Assembly: GCF_947501225.1 (NCBI RefSeq)
Contig: NZ_CANMUW010000001.1
Coordinates: 186,001 to 250,000 of the forward strand
Direction of reading: 5' to 3'
Source of the DNA: an uncultured Shewanella sp.
Lineage (GTDB): Bacteria > Pseudomonadota > Gammaproteobacteria > Enterobacterales > Shewanellaceae
DNA length: 64,000 bases
In this document: piece after piece, positions 1 through 9,486 of the stretch
Layout: the number at the start of each line of letters is the position of its first letter
Numbering within the stretch: the first letter of the stretch is position 1
Program-made: the position numbers and the translations under genes
The notes under the pieces: generated by a model
Told to the model about the DNA's origin: nothing
Database searches by the model: none
The model's input: only the letters and a program-made list of their open reading frames with translations

Positions 1-2802
1 GCCGTGATAGCTCCAATCTTTAGTGCGACCATCGGAGTTACCAGCCTGTCGATGCATGCTCTTATCGAGGCTGGTGCACTAGGTATGGCTTGGTGTACCT
101 GGTGGCTGGGTGACATAGTCGGCGCTCTGGTCATTGTCCCTCTGCTGCTTACCTGGTTCAGGCAGGGGGAGTCGATGAGTGAGCCAACTACTGCCATGTC
201 GTTATGGGGAACCTGCCTGGTTAGCCTGATACTGGGGCTATTGATTTTTTCACCCTGGAGAACTGAGTACGATCCGCATCAGCTGCTTATCTTTCTGGTG
301 TTGCCACTGTTGATATGGACGGCGCTACGATTTTACCATCGTGGTGCTACCCTGTTAGTGACAATCTTTTCTGGTATCGCCATATCCGCCACTCTGGCAG
401 GTTATGGTCCATTTGTCATGGAAACGGCCAATCAATCTCTGTTGACACTGCAGGCTTCAGTGGGGGCGATTATGGTGACCCTACTTATCCTTATTGCTAG
501 CCAGGAGGAGAGAAAACGAGTCAATCGCCAATTGCTTCAGGTACAGCAGAGCCTGGAGGCTAAGGTAGATAAACGGACCCATGAGTTATATAGCTCCAAT
601 AAACAGTTGGTGCTCGAGGTTACCAGACAACAACAATTGGGTGAGACCCTGAAGGCTTTGCTCAACGCGACAAATTTGACCTCTAACGATCAATTCCTAA
701 GATCTTGTGTGAAAGATCTGGCCAATGCATACAGTGCTTATTTTGCCTTTATTGGTATATTCGCCGATGAGTCGTGCCTCAGCATCAAAACCCTGGCGGT
801 ATGGGCCGGAGATAAAATCGAAGATAATTTTTGCTATCGTCTTCGTGGAACCCCCTGTGAAGATGCGATGAGTCGCACTGTGGAGCTTGTCTCGAGCCGC
901 GCCGCTCAGCTATATCCTGAAGATAAGTTATTAAATGAACTCGGTGTCGATAGTTACTTTGGCTCTCCTCTTGTCGCTCCCTCCGGTGAGACCATAGGCA
1001 TTATCGCTGTCATGGACAGGAAGGCGATGGATATCGAGGATTGGGTAAAACCTGTGCTGGGGCTATTTGCTAACAGGGTCGCGCTCGAGTTACAGCGTCA
1101 ATCTTCGCAGAAGGAGATGGAGATGGCGGCGAGTGTTTTTAAGGAGAGTGCCGAGGCGATTGTTATCTGTGATAGTGACGATAAGGTGCTCAGAGTTAAC
1201 CCCGCATTTCGTAAGATCACAGGTTATAGTCAGGCCGATGTGATTGGTCGCTCGTTCAAGCAGCTCGGGCGAGTCTCTCGAGTCGATACTGTTACAGATG
1301 AGCGTGAGCCCAAGAGTAAGCTGCATAATATATGGCAGGGGGAGGTTCCCGGTTACCGGAAAAATGGCGAACAGTTTCTGAGTTGGCAAACTGTGATTCC
1401 GGTGAATGATGCCGATGACAATGCCCGGCAGATTATCTATATTTTCAGTGATATTACCGAGAGAAAGCTGTTTGAGGAACATATCTACAACCTGGCGCAC
1501 CATGATAGCCTGACTCAGTTACCTAATCGTGCCGCTTTTCAGTTACAGATGAAAACCGCACTGGAACGCGCCAAGCGGGCTAAGGCTCAGATGGCTATCA
1601 TGTTTATCGATCTGGACCATTTTAAGATGATCAACGATACATCGGGCCATCCGGTAGGGGATCTATTGCTGCAACAGGTCGCTGAAAGGTTTAAGAAGGC
1701 GCTGCGCAAAGAGGATGTGATATCCAGGTTCGGTGGTGATGAGTTTACTGTACTACTCTCCAATACCCGAACCGATAATGCTACTACTGTGGTTGCCAGA
1801 AAGCTGTTGGCCTGTTTCTATGAGCCATTTAAGTTGCCTAACAGTGAGGTGGTGATATCGGCCAGCATTGGCATAGGTGTGTTCCCGGAAAATGGGGATA
1901 GTGTCGATAGTTTAATGATGAATGCCGATAGTGCCATGTACAGGGCAAAGGAGAAGGGGCGCAACTGCTTTCAATTTTATACCAAGGAGATGAATCAATA
2001 TGCTCAGGAGAGGCTGGAGTTGGAGTTGGACCTGAGAAAAGCGCTGGAGCGTGATGAGTTTATACTCCACTATCAGCCCCAGTTTGACTCTAAAGGCAGG
2101 CTAACCGGTTGCGAGGCGCTTATACGCTGGCAACATCCTGACAGGGGATTACTCTCTCCCGCCGAGTTTATCAATATGGCTGAGATCACCGGACTTATTG
2201 TTCCTATCGGTAAGTGGGTCATAGATACGGCGTGTAAGCAGCACAAATTCTGGTTGTCAAAGGGATACCCTGCACTGAATATCTCGGTCAATCTGTCGGG
2301 TAGGCAGTTTCTACACCACGATCTTCTCGATACGGTTCAAAATGCCATCGCAACTTCGGGTATTGAGCCCTCTTGTCTGGAGTTGGAGCTTACCGAAAGC
2401 ATTATGATGGTGAATGTTGAAGAGACAATACGTACCTTAAACTCCCTTAGTCAGTTAGGGGTCCATATGTCGATCGATGATTTCGGTACGGGTTACTCCT
2501 CCATGTCTTGCTTGAAACGTTTTCCGGTGAATAAGTTGAAAATTGACCAGTCATTCGTGCGCGGCTTACCCCAGGATAAGGAAGATGTCGCCATCGTAAA
2601 ATCAATTATTGTGATGGCTCATGCGCTGAATCTGACTGTTATCGCCGAAGGCGTTGAAACGCTGGAGCAACTCGAGTTTCTTAAATCATCCAGATGTGAA
2701 GAGTTTCAGGGGTATTATTTCAGCCGCCCTATACCTGCCGACGATATTGAGCTGTTACTGCAAGACCTTGTCGGTGAAGGTGCCTCTAAGGTGGTGAATT
2801 AG
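1..2802 (+). CDS. MASE1-GAF-PAS-GGDEF-EAL bifunctional c-di-GMP sensor protein (5' truncated)
   Basis: The reading frame is open from base 1, so the N-terminus lies outside the window; the GTG at 4 is only the first in-frame candidate. The visible N-terminus is several hydrophobic helices (to about residue 165) resembling the end of a MASE1 membrane sensor. A coiled coil, a GAF-like domain (about 215-365), a PAS domain (about 375-490), a GGDEF domain and a C-terminal EAL domain follow. The cyclase motif FGGDEF (near residue 578) is intact, with an RKED inhibitory-site motif just before it. The phosphodiesterase signature is also intact: CEALIRW near 703, ELTES, DDFGTGYSS near 825 and EGVET. 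Both activities are therefore possible; which one dominates cannot be read from sequence. It makes or degrades c-di-GMP at the inner membrane. The input signal is unknown. Confidence 0.9.
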   Translation, partial: AVIAPIFSATIGVTSLSMHALIEAGALGMAWCTWWLGDIVGALVIVPLLLTWFRQGESMSEPTTAMSLWGTCLVSLILGLLIFSPWRTEYDPHQLLIFLVLPLLIWTALRFYHRGATLLVTIFSGIAISATLAGYGPFVMETANQSLLTLQASVGAIMVTLLILIASQEERKRVNRQLLQVQQSLEAKVDKRTHELYSSNKQLVLEVTRQQQLGETLKALLNATNLTSNDQFLRSCVKDLANAYSAYFAFIGIFADESCLSIKTLAVWAGDKIEDNFCYRLRGTPCEDAMSRTVELVSSRAAQLYPEDKLLNELGVDSYFGSPLVAPSGETIGIIAVMDRKAMDIEDWVKPVLGLFANRVALELQRQSSQKEMEMAASVFKESAEAIVICDSDDKVLRVNPAFRKITGYSQADVIGRSFKQLGRVSRVDTVTDEREPKSKLHNIWQGEVPGYRKNGEQFLSWQTVIPVNDADDNARQIIYIFSDITERKLFEEHIYNLAHHDSLTQLPNRAAFQLQMKTALERAKRAKAQMAIMFIDLDHFKMINDTSGHPVGDLLLQQVAERFKKALRKEDVISRFGGDEFTVLLSNTRTDNATTVVARKLLACFYEPFKLPNSEVVISASIGIGVFPENGDSVDSLMMNADSAMYRAKEKGRNCFQFYTKEMNQYAQERLELELDLRKALERDEFILHYQPQFDSKGRLTGCEALIRWQHPDRGLLSPAEFINMAEITGLIVPIGKWVIDTACKQHKFWLSKGYPALNISVNLSGRQFLHHDLLDTVQNAIATSGIEPSCLELELTESIMMVNVEETIRTLNSLSQLGVHMSIDDFGTGYSSMSCLKRFPVNKLKIDQSFVRGLPQDKEDVAIVKSIIVMAHALNLTVIAEGVETLEQLEFLKSSRCEEFQGYYFSRPIPADDIELLLQDLVGEGASKVVN

Positions 2803-2915
2803 AGTCAGTTACGCCGATGGTATCTATGTTTGAATGCTCAAGATTAGAGCTGGCTGGTTTGAGTGAATGGTAAGCCTTTGGAAATGAAGGTGTATCTGCT
2901 CTTTATTTCTGATGA

Positions 2916-2945
2916 AAAGCCATACTACATAGGCAATATGGCTTT
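2916..2945 (-). terminator. Weak hairpin downstream of arrB
   Basis: A 9-bp perfect stem (AAAGCCATA with TATGGCTTT) has a 12-nt loop. It lies 22 nt past the arrB stop on the minus strand and is followed there by only a short U run, so termination may be weak. Confidence 0.4.
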
Positions 2946-2966
2946 AGCGTACAGAAAACCAATAGG

Positions 2967-3671
2967 TTAGCTCAAGTTTGTCACTCCAAAGCTTCTAATG
3001 TAAAACACCTTGGGACCTGTACCGGCCTCTAACTTAAGTTGCTTAGGTTTATGCGCCTTTATAAGTTGAGACACCTTGCTTTGAGGGTCATCTATATCGC
3101 CTACGACTCTGGCATTCGATGGACAGGCATCGACGCATGCTGGATTCAACCCTTTATCTAATCTATGGTCGCAGAAAGTGCATTTTTCTGTGGTGAGTAC
3201 AGCGCGAGTGACCGGGTAACTATCTCCCCGTTCTGGGTTCTCATGAGGTGAAGTTTTTGCGCCAATCCTGTTAAGAAGGAGTCGTGGCGAGGCCGTTCCC
3301 TTTGCGACCAACTCTGAGTCATCCTGCCAACGTCGATGTGGTTTAGCTTGGTTGAAGCTAATCATCCCGTATGGGCAAGCTTCCATACACTGCTTACAGC
3401 CTATGCACTCATCGTTGTTTTGTAAGGTCAGGCCTCGTTTATCCTTGTACATAGCATCAGTTGGGCATACTTTTACACAAGGGGCGTCTTCACAGTGGTT
3501 ACACAGGGTTGGAATATAGCTATATTTCACATCGGGGAAGGTGCCCTCAGTTTTTGCAATATGATGTGACCACTGAATTCCATCATTGGTATTATTTTCT
3601 GTTTTGCAGGCCAGACTACAGCCGCCGCAGCCTACACATTTTTGTAGGTCAATAACCATTCCTAATTTCAT
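2967..3671 (-). CDS. arrB: Respiratory arsenate reductase Fe-S subunit, ArrB-like
   Basis: A 234-residue ferredoxin-like subunit of the DmsB/PsrB type without signal peptide or membrane helix. It opens with the four-Cys set CVGCGGCSLAC (residues 12-22). Further sets are CNHCEDAPC, CIGCKQCMEACPYG and CTFCDH with CVDACPSNA, enough for four [4Fe-4S] clusters that would pass electrons to the catalytic subunit. The length equals what I recall for Shewanella ArrB, and the sequence looks closely similar. It follows the catalytic gene by 11 bp, so the two are one operon; the subunit would be carried through Tat with its partner. The DMSO-reductase-type membrane anchor is absent, as in Arr systems where CymA-type quinol dehydrogenases donate electrons. 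An iron-sulfur subunit of another Mo-oxidoreductase is the main alternative. Confidence 0.8.
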   Translation of the reverse strand: MKLGMVIDLQKCVGCGGCSLACKTENNTNDGIQWSHHIAKTEGTFPDVKYSYIPTLCNHCEDAPCVKVCPTDAMYKDKRGLTLQNNDECIGCKQCMEACPYGMISFNQAKPHRRWQDDSELVAKGTASPRLLLNRIGAKTSPHENPERGDSYPVTRAVLTTEKCTFCDHRLDKGLNPACVDACPSNARVVGDIDDPQSKVSQLIKAHKPKQLKLEAGTGPKVFYIRSFGVTNLS

Positions 3672-3682
3672 TAGTTGTTACC

Positions 3683-6265
3683 TCATACCTTTTCAATACG
3701 AATACGAATGTGGCCATAGAATGCCGACGCACCGCTAAATCGATCATAGCGTGCAGAAATAATGGCGTTATTGTTGCCGCCTCTGGCAATCTTGCCGAAC
3801 TCCGTTGCAGCATACCGACCATAAGCCCAGTGGCCTTGACCGAAACACTTGGCAACGCTACCGGGACGAATACCTTCCCATAGTTTTGCGGTACAGGTCA
3901 GTTCACCTACAGGGCTGATTATCTTAATTGTGTCACCGGTTTTTATTCCCAGCTCTTTCGCGTCGACAGGGTTTATCTTGGCAACATCCTCATGGGCTTC
4001 ATCACCGGGGTCGAGGTCTTTAAATTCGTAATACCAAGGTGAATTTTGAGAGCGACCCTCATGGTTGAGACGAGATTTTTGATCGACAAATAGAAGCGGG
4101 AAGCTCTTTTCGTCGCCGTCGCGGATAGGTACTTGATAGTGTGGCACGAAGGCTTGCTGTCCAAGGCCTGTATATTCACAAGCCTTTACCACCTCATCGA
4201 CAGTAACATGGTGCTTTTTCGCATGCTTTGTTAAGGCTTTTTCTAAGGTCTTACTATAAAACTCAAACTTGTGAGTTTCGGTTTTAAACTTGCCCCAACG
4301 CTTTTGGTATTTGTAGCTATGTGAGTTCCAAACTCCCTTATCTATAAACTCCTGCCAGCCATTTAACTTATCGCCATATTTTGATGCATCTTTGTGCCAT
4401 AGCGGGGCCGTAACGTGCTTAACCAGTAACTTGGCGAAATCTGCCTCATCTTTAGCAGGCTTACCGGTTTCAGGGTCGAGCAGTTGTTCGTTGATATATC
4501 GCCATGGCGCATCGAAGCCTTTTTCTGCAAGCTTTTTCGCCAGCATGTATGGAACTTCAGATTCATCTTGGCGGGTGTCGTATAAGCGTTTTATCGACGG
4601 TTGCTGAATCGAGACATGGCTATGTCCGTTTCCTGCTGCAGAGAGCACCCCCCACTTTTCAAACATGTGGTGGCTGGCGGGGAAGAGGATATCGGCAAAC
4701 CAGCTAAACTCTGAGATGTTGGTGGTGACATGGGCCATGAAACCCACTTTAGACAAGGCTTCTTCCCAAATCCTGGACTCGGGTGATGCGAAGCCGAAGT
4801 TGTTAAAGTAAGCGAGCATGACCTCAATATTATAAGGATCATTGGCATTGATGGCGGTCGCCACGTTATTGGTTACAACCCCCTTGCCTGATTTACCTTT
4901 CTTTAATGCCGGAAGTTCCAGACGTCCCCGCTGGTCAATCTTCTCATACTTAATCCCTTTAAGTGCGATCTCATCCAGATAGCTTTTAGAGTCAGGGAAT
5001 TTCTTATTAAGAGGCGCCTTATTGTAGGGGAACAATCCACCCTTATTGTCAATTGCACCAAATAATCCATTTAGTGCATGGCATGACATCGAGGTGTAGG
5101 TGCCTCTCGATTGCATGACTGGACCGCGTGATGTCCATACTTGAATCGCTGGTGCCGCTTTACCCATATCGCGGGCGATAGTACGGATGTCATCGGCTTT
5201 TATGCCGGTTATTTTTTCGGCCCACTCAGCACTGTTGTCTTTAAGCGCCAGGTTCCACCACTTAACTAAGCCGTATGCGTGGTTATCTTCAAATAGCTCA
5301 GGATCGACAGTTTCGCCAAACTTGAAGTGATTTGTTCCATCTTTAAAGTCACCTACAAAGGGTTTATGCCAAAGTCCACTGATAAGTGCTTCGTGGGCGA
5401 TAGCTAATGCCAGTGCCGAATCTTGTCCTGTTTCAATTGGGATCCACTTGTGGGCTTTGGCGGCAGAGGTAGATAGTCGAGGATCGACAACCACGACCTT
5501 GGCTTGTTCCAGTACGTTACCCCATTCACTCGAATAGAAACTAACCTGGCGGTTGCTGGCAATCGGGTCGGCACCGAAGGAGAGAATATATTTACTGTTT
5601 TTTACATCGTATTGATTGTAGCCCCAGTTACCATCCATATAGTAAGGGCCCATTTTATGAGCCTCTGCACAGATTGCGCTATGTGAGATGTTGTTTGGTG
5701 AACCGATCATTTGAGTCATATGTTTGTATAGAAGATCGTTGACTAAAGAGTAGCGACCTCTTAGCAATGCATACTTGTGGCTCTCATTTTTGCTGCGTAA
5801 CTCTAAAATTCGATCGGCGAATATATCTAGCGCTTTATCCCAGCTTACGGGAACAAACTTAGGGTCCTGGTCACGGCCCTTTTTAGGATTGGTGCGCATC
5901 ATAGGTGTGCGGATACGGTCAGGATCGTAGACCTGCTGTAAGCCAAGGTGTTGGCGTGGACAACTTGAGGTTCCATGAATTTTTGAGTTGTCGTTACCAC
6001 GAATTTTAATCGCTCTGCCATCCATTATGTAGACCTGCTTTGCACACCATGAGGTGCAACCTTGGCAGGTTGTAGCAACCCATTTTCCTGTACCTGTTAA
6101 TTTTGGTGCTTGAGGTAACTCAGCTGCGATACTATCTGTAATAGGGGTTAAAGAGAGTGTTCCTCCCAGGCCGGTTAATACCGTTCCTGCAGCAGTTGAC
6201 TTGAGTAACTGGCGCCGCCCGCTGTCTACATTGCAAGTATGTTTATCTTTATTTTTAAGCTTCAT
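3683..6265 (-). CDS. arrA: Respiratory arsenate reductase catalytic (molybdopterin) subunit, ArrA-like
   Basis: An 860-residue molybdopterin oxidoreductase that would reduce arsenate in the periplasm during anaerobic respiration. The ATG at 6265 was chosen over one 17 codons upstream because AGGAG lies 8 nt before it and the Tat signal follows directly (twin Arg at 17-18 in SGRRQLLKSTAA). Cysteines 67, 70, 74 and 102 form the [4Fe-4S] site. C199 in SHSAIC is the probable Mo ligand. Relative to that Cys, the features I recall as the ArrA arsenate pocket sit at the expected offsets: GRY at 170-172, Lys at +5 (K204) and Tyr at +17 (Y216 in NWGY). Size fits ArrA. No arsDABC or arsR lies nearby. 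A related thiosulfate/polysulfide or Arx-type enzyme is less likely. Confidence 0.8.
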   Translation of the reverse strand: MKLKNKDKHTCNVDSGRRQLLKSTAAGTVLTGLGGTLSLTPITDSIAAELPQAPKLTGTGKWVATTCQGCTSWCAKQVYIMDGRAIKIRGNDNSKIHGTSSCPRQHLGLQQVYDPDRIRTPMMRTNPKKGRDQDPKFVPVSWDKALDIFADRILELRSKNESHKYALLRGRYSLVNDLLYKHMTQMIGSPNNISHSAICAEAHKMGPYYMDGNWGYNQYDVKNSKYILSFGADPIASNRQVSFYSSEWGNVLEQAKVVVVDPRLSTSAAKAHKWIPIETGQDSALALAIAHEALISGLWHKPFVGDFKDGTNHFKFGETVDPELFEDNHAYGLVKWWNLALKDNSAEWAEKITGIKADDIRTIARDMGKAAPAIQVWTSRGPVMQSRGTYTSMSCHALNGLFGAIDNKGGLFPYNKAPLNKKFPDSKSYLDEIALKGIKYEKIDQRGRLELPALKKGKSGKGVVTNNVATAINANDPYNIEVMLAYFNNFGFASPESRIWEEALSKVGFMAHVTTNISEFSWFADILFPASHHMFEKWGVLSAAGNGHSHVSIQQPSIKRLYDTRQDESEVPYMLAKKLAEKGFDAPWRYINEQLLDPETGKPAKDEADFAKLLVKHVTAPLWHKDASKYGDKLNGWQEFIDKGVWNSHSYKYQKRWGKFKTETHKFEFYSKTLEKALTKHAKKHHVTVDEVVKACEYTGLGQQAFVPHYQVPIRDGDEKSFPLLFVDQKSRLNHEGRSQNSPWYYEFKDLDPGDEAHEDVAKINPVDAKELGIKTGDTIKIISPVGELTCTAKLWEGIRPGSVAKCFGQGHWAYGRYAATEFGKIARGGNNNAIISARYDRFSGASAFYGHIRIRIEKV

Positions 6266-6424
6266 TTCCACACTCCTAGTAAGGGTATATTGACCAACAT
6301 ATACGTTTTCCCACATATTAATGTGCGATAGTTCAAAAAATAACCTTAAAAGTTTAATGGTTTTTTAACAATGCGCGAGCGTCAGAGTTTTATTTTTCTT
6401 CACCACCTCACCACAAGGTGAAAT

Positions 6425-6438
6425 TTGATTTAAATCAG
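6425..6438. promoter_or_regulatory. FNR/EtrA-like (or CRP-like) operator upstream of arrA
   Basis: TTGAT-TTAA-ATCAG matches the FNR consensus TTGAT-N4-ATCAA in 9 of 10 defined positions. It lies about 160 bp upstream of the arrA start. The adjoining 316 bp between arrA and the yfhL terminator holds no gene. Anaerobic activation by EtrA or cAMP-CRP is known for Shewanella respiratory operons; use of this site is inferred. Confidence 0.55.
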
Positions 6439-6561
6439 CTGGTTAATTATGGTTTGCCTTGTGTCAGTGGAACTAATGATGTGAATATATGGTGTGAAAC
6501 AGCCGTCGAGTAAAGTAGATAATACAGCTTGAGATAAGCTGAGTTGATATTGGGTTAGTCG

Positions 6562-6596
6562 AAAAAAAATATCGCCGGCGTAGTCGGCGATATTTT
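6562..6596 (-). terminator. Intrinsic terminator of the trhP-yfhL unit
   Basis: A 12-bp stem centred on ATATCGCCG/CGGCGATAT with a 7-nt loop. On the minus strand it runs into eight U residues, just past the yfhL stop codon. Confidence 0.85.
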
Positions 6597-6632
6597 AAAA
6601 GGGGGTCTAATAAAGCAGAGGCGAGTTACTCG

Positions 6633-6893
<261 letters not shown>

Positions 6894-6906
6894 TTAAAGC
6901 GCCCGC

Positions 6907-8292
6907 TTATTTCGTCGAGTGTGGGTTACGGGTATCTTGACCCTGTGGCAAGTTACGCAGTAACACGGCTTTATCCAGCTCAACGTTAGCCGGAACAGCT
7001 AAGAAGACGAAGTGTCCGGAACCCAATCCTGCCTCTATGCTCTCGCCCTTACGGTTCTGTAGAGACTCGATGGTGAGCGTCAGGTTGCCCTGAGGGGTCA
7101 TCACCTCGACACTGTCGCCGACGGAGAACTTATTCTTCACGTCGATCTCTGCCATGCCCGCATCGTTGCGCTTACCGGTGAACTCGCCAACAAACTGCTG
7201 GGTATCGCTGATAGAGTAACCGTACTCGTAGTTCTGATATTCATCATGAACGTGGCGGCGAAGGAAGCCCTCGGTATAGCCACGATGCGCCAAACCTTCC
7301 AGGTTATGCATCAGCGTACGGTCGAAATCTTTACCGGCAACGGCATCTTCGATGGCTTGACGATAAAGCTGCGCGGTTCTTGCCACATAATAGAAAGACT
7401 TAGTTCGGCCTTCGATCTTCAATGAGTCTACGCCCATCTTAGTCAGACGCTCGACATGTTGAATGGCGCGGAGGTCTTTCGAGTTCATGATATAAGTACC
7501 ATGTTCATCTTCGAAAGCCGGCATATACTCGCCAGGGCGTCCCGCCTCTTGCAGCAGAACGATCTCGTTACTCGGTTGACCTTCGCCTAAGGTCGGAGTC
7601 TGGATCTGAACACCATTTTGATCCACAAGGCCTTGAGGGTTTACCGCAACGATATCGCCCTCCATGGTCTCTTTCGCTTCATGGGCATCATACTTCCAGC
7701 GACATGCGTTGGTGCAGGTGCCTTGGTTGGGATCGCGTTTATTGATGTAGCCCGAAAGCAGACAGCGGCCTGAGTATGCCATGCACAGTGCGCCATGAAC
7801 GAATACTTCCAGCTCGATGTCGGGACAACGCTGACGGATCTCCTCAATCTCATCGAGTGACAGTTCGCGAGACAGGATGACACGTTTAATCCCCTGCTGT
7901 TGCCAGAACTTCACCGATGCCCAGTTGATGGCGTTCGCTTGTACCGAAAGGTGAACCACCTGGTCGGGGAAGGCTTCCCGTACCATCATGATTAGGCCAG
8001 GATCAGACATGATCAACGCATCAGGATTCATGGCAACCACAGGTTCCATATCCTTGATATAGGTTTTGAGCTTAGTGTTATGGGGAGCAATGTTACTCAC
8101 TACATAGAGCTTCTTGCCTAAGCTATGGGCTTCCTGGATACCCGTTGCCAGATTCTCCATCTTAAAGTCATTGTTTCTTACCCTAAGGCTGTATCTGGGC
8201 TGGCCTGCATAGACTGCGTCGGCGCCATAGGCGAAAGCATAACGCATATTTTTCAGTGTCCCGGCAGGAGACAATAGCTCAGGTTTAAACAT
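6907..8292 (-). CDS. trhP: tRNA 5-hydroxyuridine modification protein TrhP (YegQ, peptidase U32 family)
   Basis: A 461-residue member of the U32 'peptidase' family, closest in my reading to E. coli YegQ/TrhP. That protein hydroxylates U34 of certain tRNAs with prephenate-dependent chemistry. Diagnostic stretches are ELLSPAG at the start, GADAVYAG, the family signature EVFVHGALCMAYSGRC, and downstream cysteines (CTNAC) that together with the signature Cys residues may hold an Fe-S cluster. IEGRTKS marks the middle of the protein and a beta-barrel-like domain ends it. No export signal is present. It is the first gene of a unit with the yfhL ferredoxin. RlhA (YdcP) is the other family member to consider, but it is longer. 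Confidence 0.88.
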   Translation of the reverse strand: MFKPELLSPAGTLKNMRYAFAYGADAVYAGQPRYSLRVRNNDFKMENLATGIQEAHSLGKKLYVVSNIAPHNTKLKTYIKDMEPVVAMNPDALIMSDPGLIMMVREAFPDQVVHLSVQANAINWASVKFWQQQGIKRVILSRELSLDEIEEIRQRCPDIELEVFVHGALCMAYSGRCLLSGYINKRDPNQGTCTNACRWKYDAHEAKETMEGDIVAVNPQGLVDQNGVQIQTPTLGEGQPSNEIVLLQEAGRPGEYMPAFEDEHGTYIMNSKDLRAIQHVERLTKMGVDSLKIEGRTKSFYYVARTAQLYRQAIEDAVAGKDFDRTLMHNLEGLAHRGYTEGFLRRHVHDEYQNYEYGYSISDTQQFVGEFTGKRNDAGMAEIDVKNKFSVGDSVEVMTPQGNLTLTIESLQNRKGESIEAGLGSGHFVFLAVPANVELDKAVLLRNLPQGQDTRNPHSTK

Positions 8293-8520
8293 AATTACTC
8301 TCAGTTAGCGATAACAAGCGGGCGGGCATTTTACTCAATGCCACGTCTGTTATCAAATTTAGCGCAAAAAATGTCGAATTGAGAGCCGCTTCAAATTAAC
8401 CTGTTCAGATGAAGCGGGGAAATTTGGTTTTTTACTCCCTAATAATCCTAAAGTTAGCTAGAATCTAAACAAGATGTTAACTATCTGAGTACTTTTTACG
8501 CCTACATTTAACTCGTCAGC

Positions 8521-8529
8521 TGGTATACT
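8521..8529 (+). promoter_or_regulatory. Extended -10 promoter element before the HDOD gene
   Basis: TGG-TATACT is an extended -10 element 54 bp upstream of the ATG at 8583; no convincing -35 is seen. The rest of the 290-bp divergent spacer holds an 8-bp hairpin (CCGCTTCA at 8386 with TGAAGCGG at 8410) and no gene. Confidence 0.45.
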
Positions 8530-8582
8530 CACCGAGCTCGAAGTGTCGAATAAACTGTGAAAAATTGAGAGTGGGAGTCCTA

Positions 8583-9425
8583 ATGTCTACTGAACATCAA
8601 CTATTGGTCGGGCTTTTAAAGAAATTAAAGGCTGATTCCTTAGTGCTGCCGACGTTGCCTGAGGTAGCGATGCGAGTTCAGGAGGTTGTTTCAAGACCCG
8701 ATTCCAGTCCAAAGCAGGTGGCCGAGATCATAGGTCAGGACGCCGCTATTTCGGCGAGAATGATTAAGGTGGCCAACAGTGCCCTGTACAGTCGTGGTGT
8801 GAAGGCGGAAAACGTCAACAGCGCCGTTACCCGCATCGGATTAACCCAAATTAAAGCCATCGCGACCTCAGTCGCCATGGAGCAGCTGTTCATCTCTACC
8901 AATGAGATGGTGTGGGAGGTGATGGATGAGGTCTGGACCTGTTCGATTGAGGTTACTTCGGCTGCCTGTGCCATGTTGCAGATCTATAATAAGACCCACA
9001 AAGGCAGCGGGATCAACTTCGACACCCTCACTCTGGCTGGCTTAGTTCATAACATAGGTGCCTTGCCCGTGCTAACAGAGGCAGAGTCTCAGCCTGAACT
9101 GTTTACCAGTATCGTTCAACTCAGGTCACTGGTGCGGAAAATGCAGGGACCGATAGGCCGTGCCGTATTGAAAACCTGGGACTTCTCACCGGAGGTGATG
9201 GAAGTTGTCGAAAGGTGGTCGGATCTTCACTACCTCCCCGACAATGTCGGTTATCTCGACTTTGTGCGTGCCGCCGCATTTTATACCGGTGAACTCAGGT
9301 CCGGAACAGAGCTGGAAGAGAGGCTGGATGTCTTCGCTAAGCGTGGGTTACCCGTATCTGCCGAAGAGTTAGCCAGCGATGAGTTTCTCGACAAGTACCA
9401 TTCAATTAAACTCAGTTATGAGTAG
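8583..9425 (+). CDS. HDOD-domain signalling protein
   Basis: A 280-residue cytoplasmic protein made of a single HDOD domain. The fold is recognised from LPTLPEVAMRVQEVV, the QDAAISARMIKVANSALYS stretch and AGLVHNIGALPVL. The HD metal ligands of true HD-GYP phosphodiesterases are not conserved, as is usual for HDOD. These proteins act as scaffolds or sensors in motility and c-di-GMP networks. The ATG at 8583 is preferred to the TTG at 8565 because GGGAG lies 5 nt upstream. A GGDEF-EAL gene follows 61 bp later on the same strand with no terminator between, so the two are probably co-transcribed and may work together. Confidence 0.85.
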   Translation: MSTEHQLLVGLLKKLKADSLVLPTLPEVAMRVQEVVSRPDSSPKQVAEIIGQDAAISARMIKVANSALYSRGVKAENVNSAVTRIGLTQIKAIATSVAMEQLFISTNEMVWEVMDEVWTCSIEVTSAACAMLQIYNKTHKGSGINFDTLTLAGLVHNIGALPVLTEAESQPELFTSIVQLRSLVRKMQGPIGRAVLKTWDFSPEVMEVVERWSDLHYLPDNVGYLDFVRAAAFYTGELRSGTELEERLDVFAKRGLPVSAEELASDEFLDKYHSIKLSYE

Positions 9426-9486
9426 GTGAAGATAAGAGTTAACCTCTTAGTTAAAAACTGAATTAATATGGAGCAGACTGACTCGC

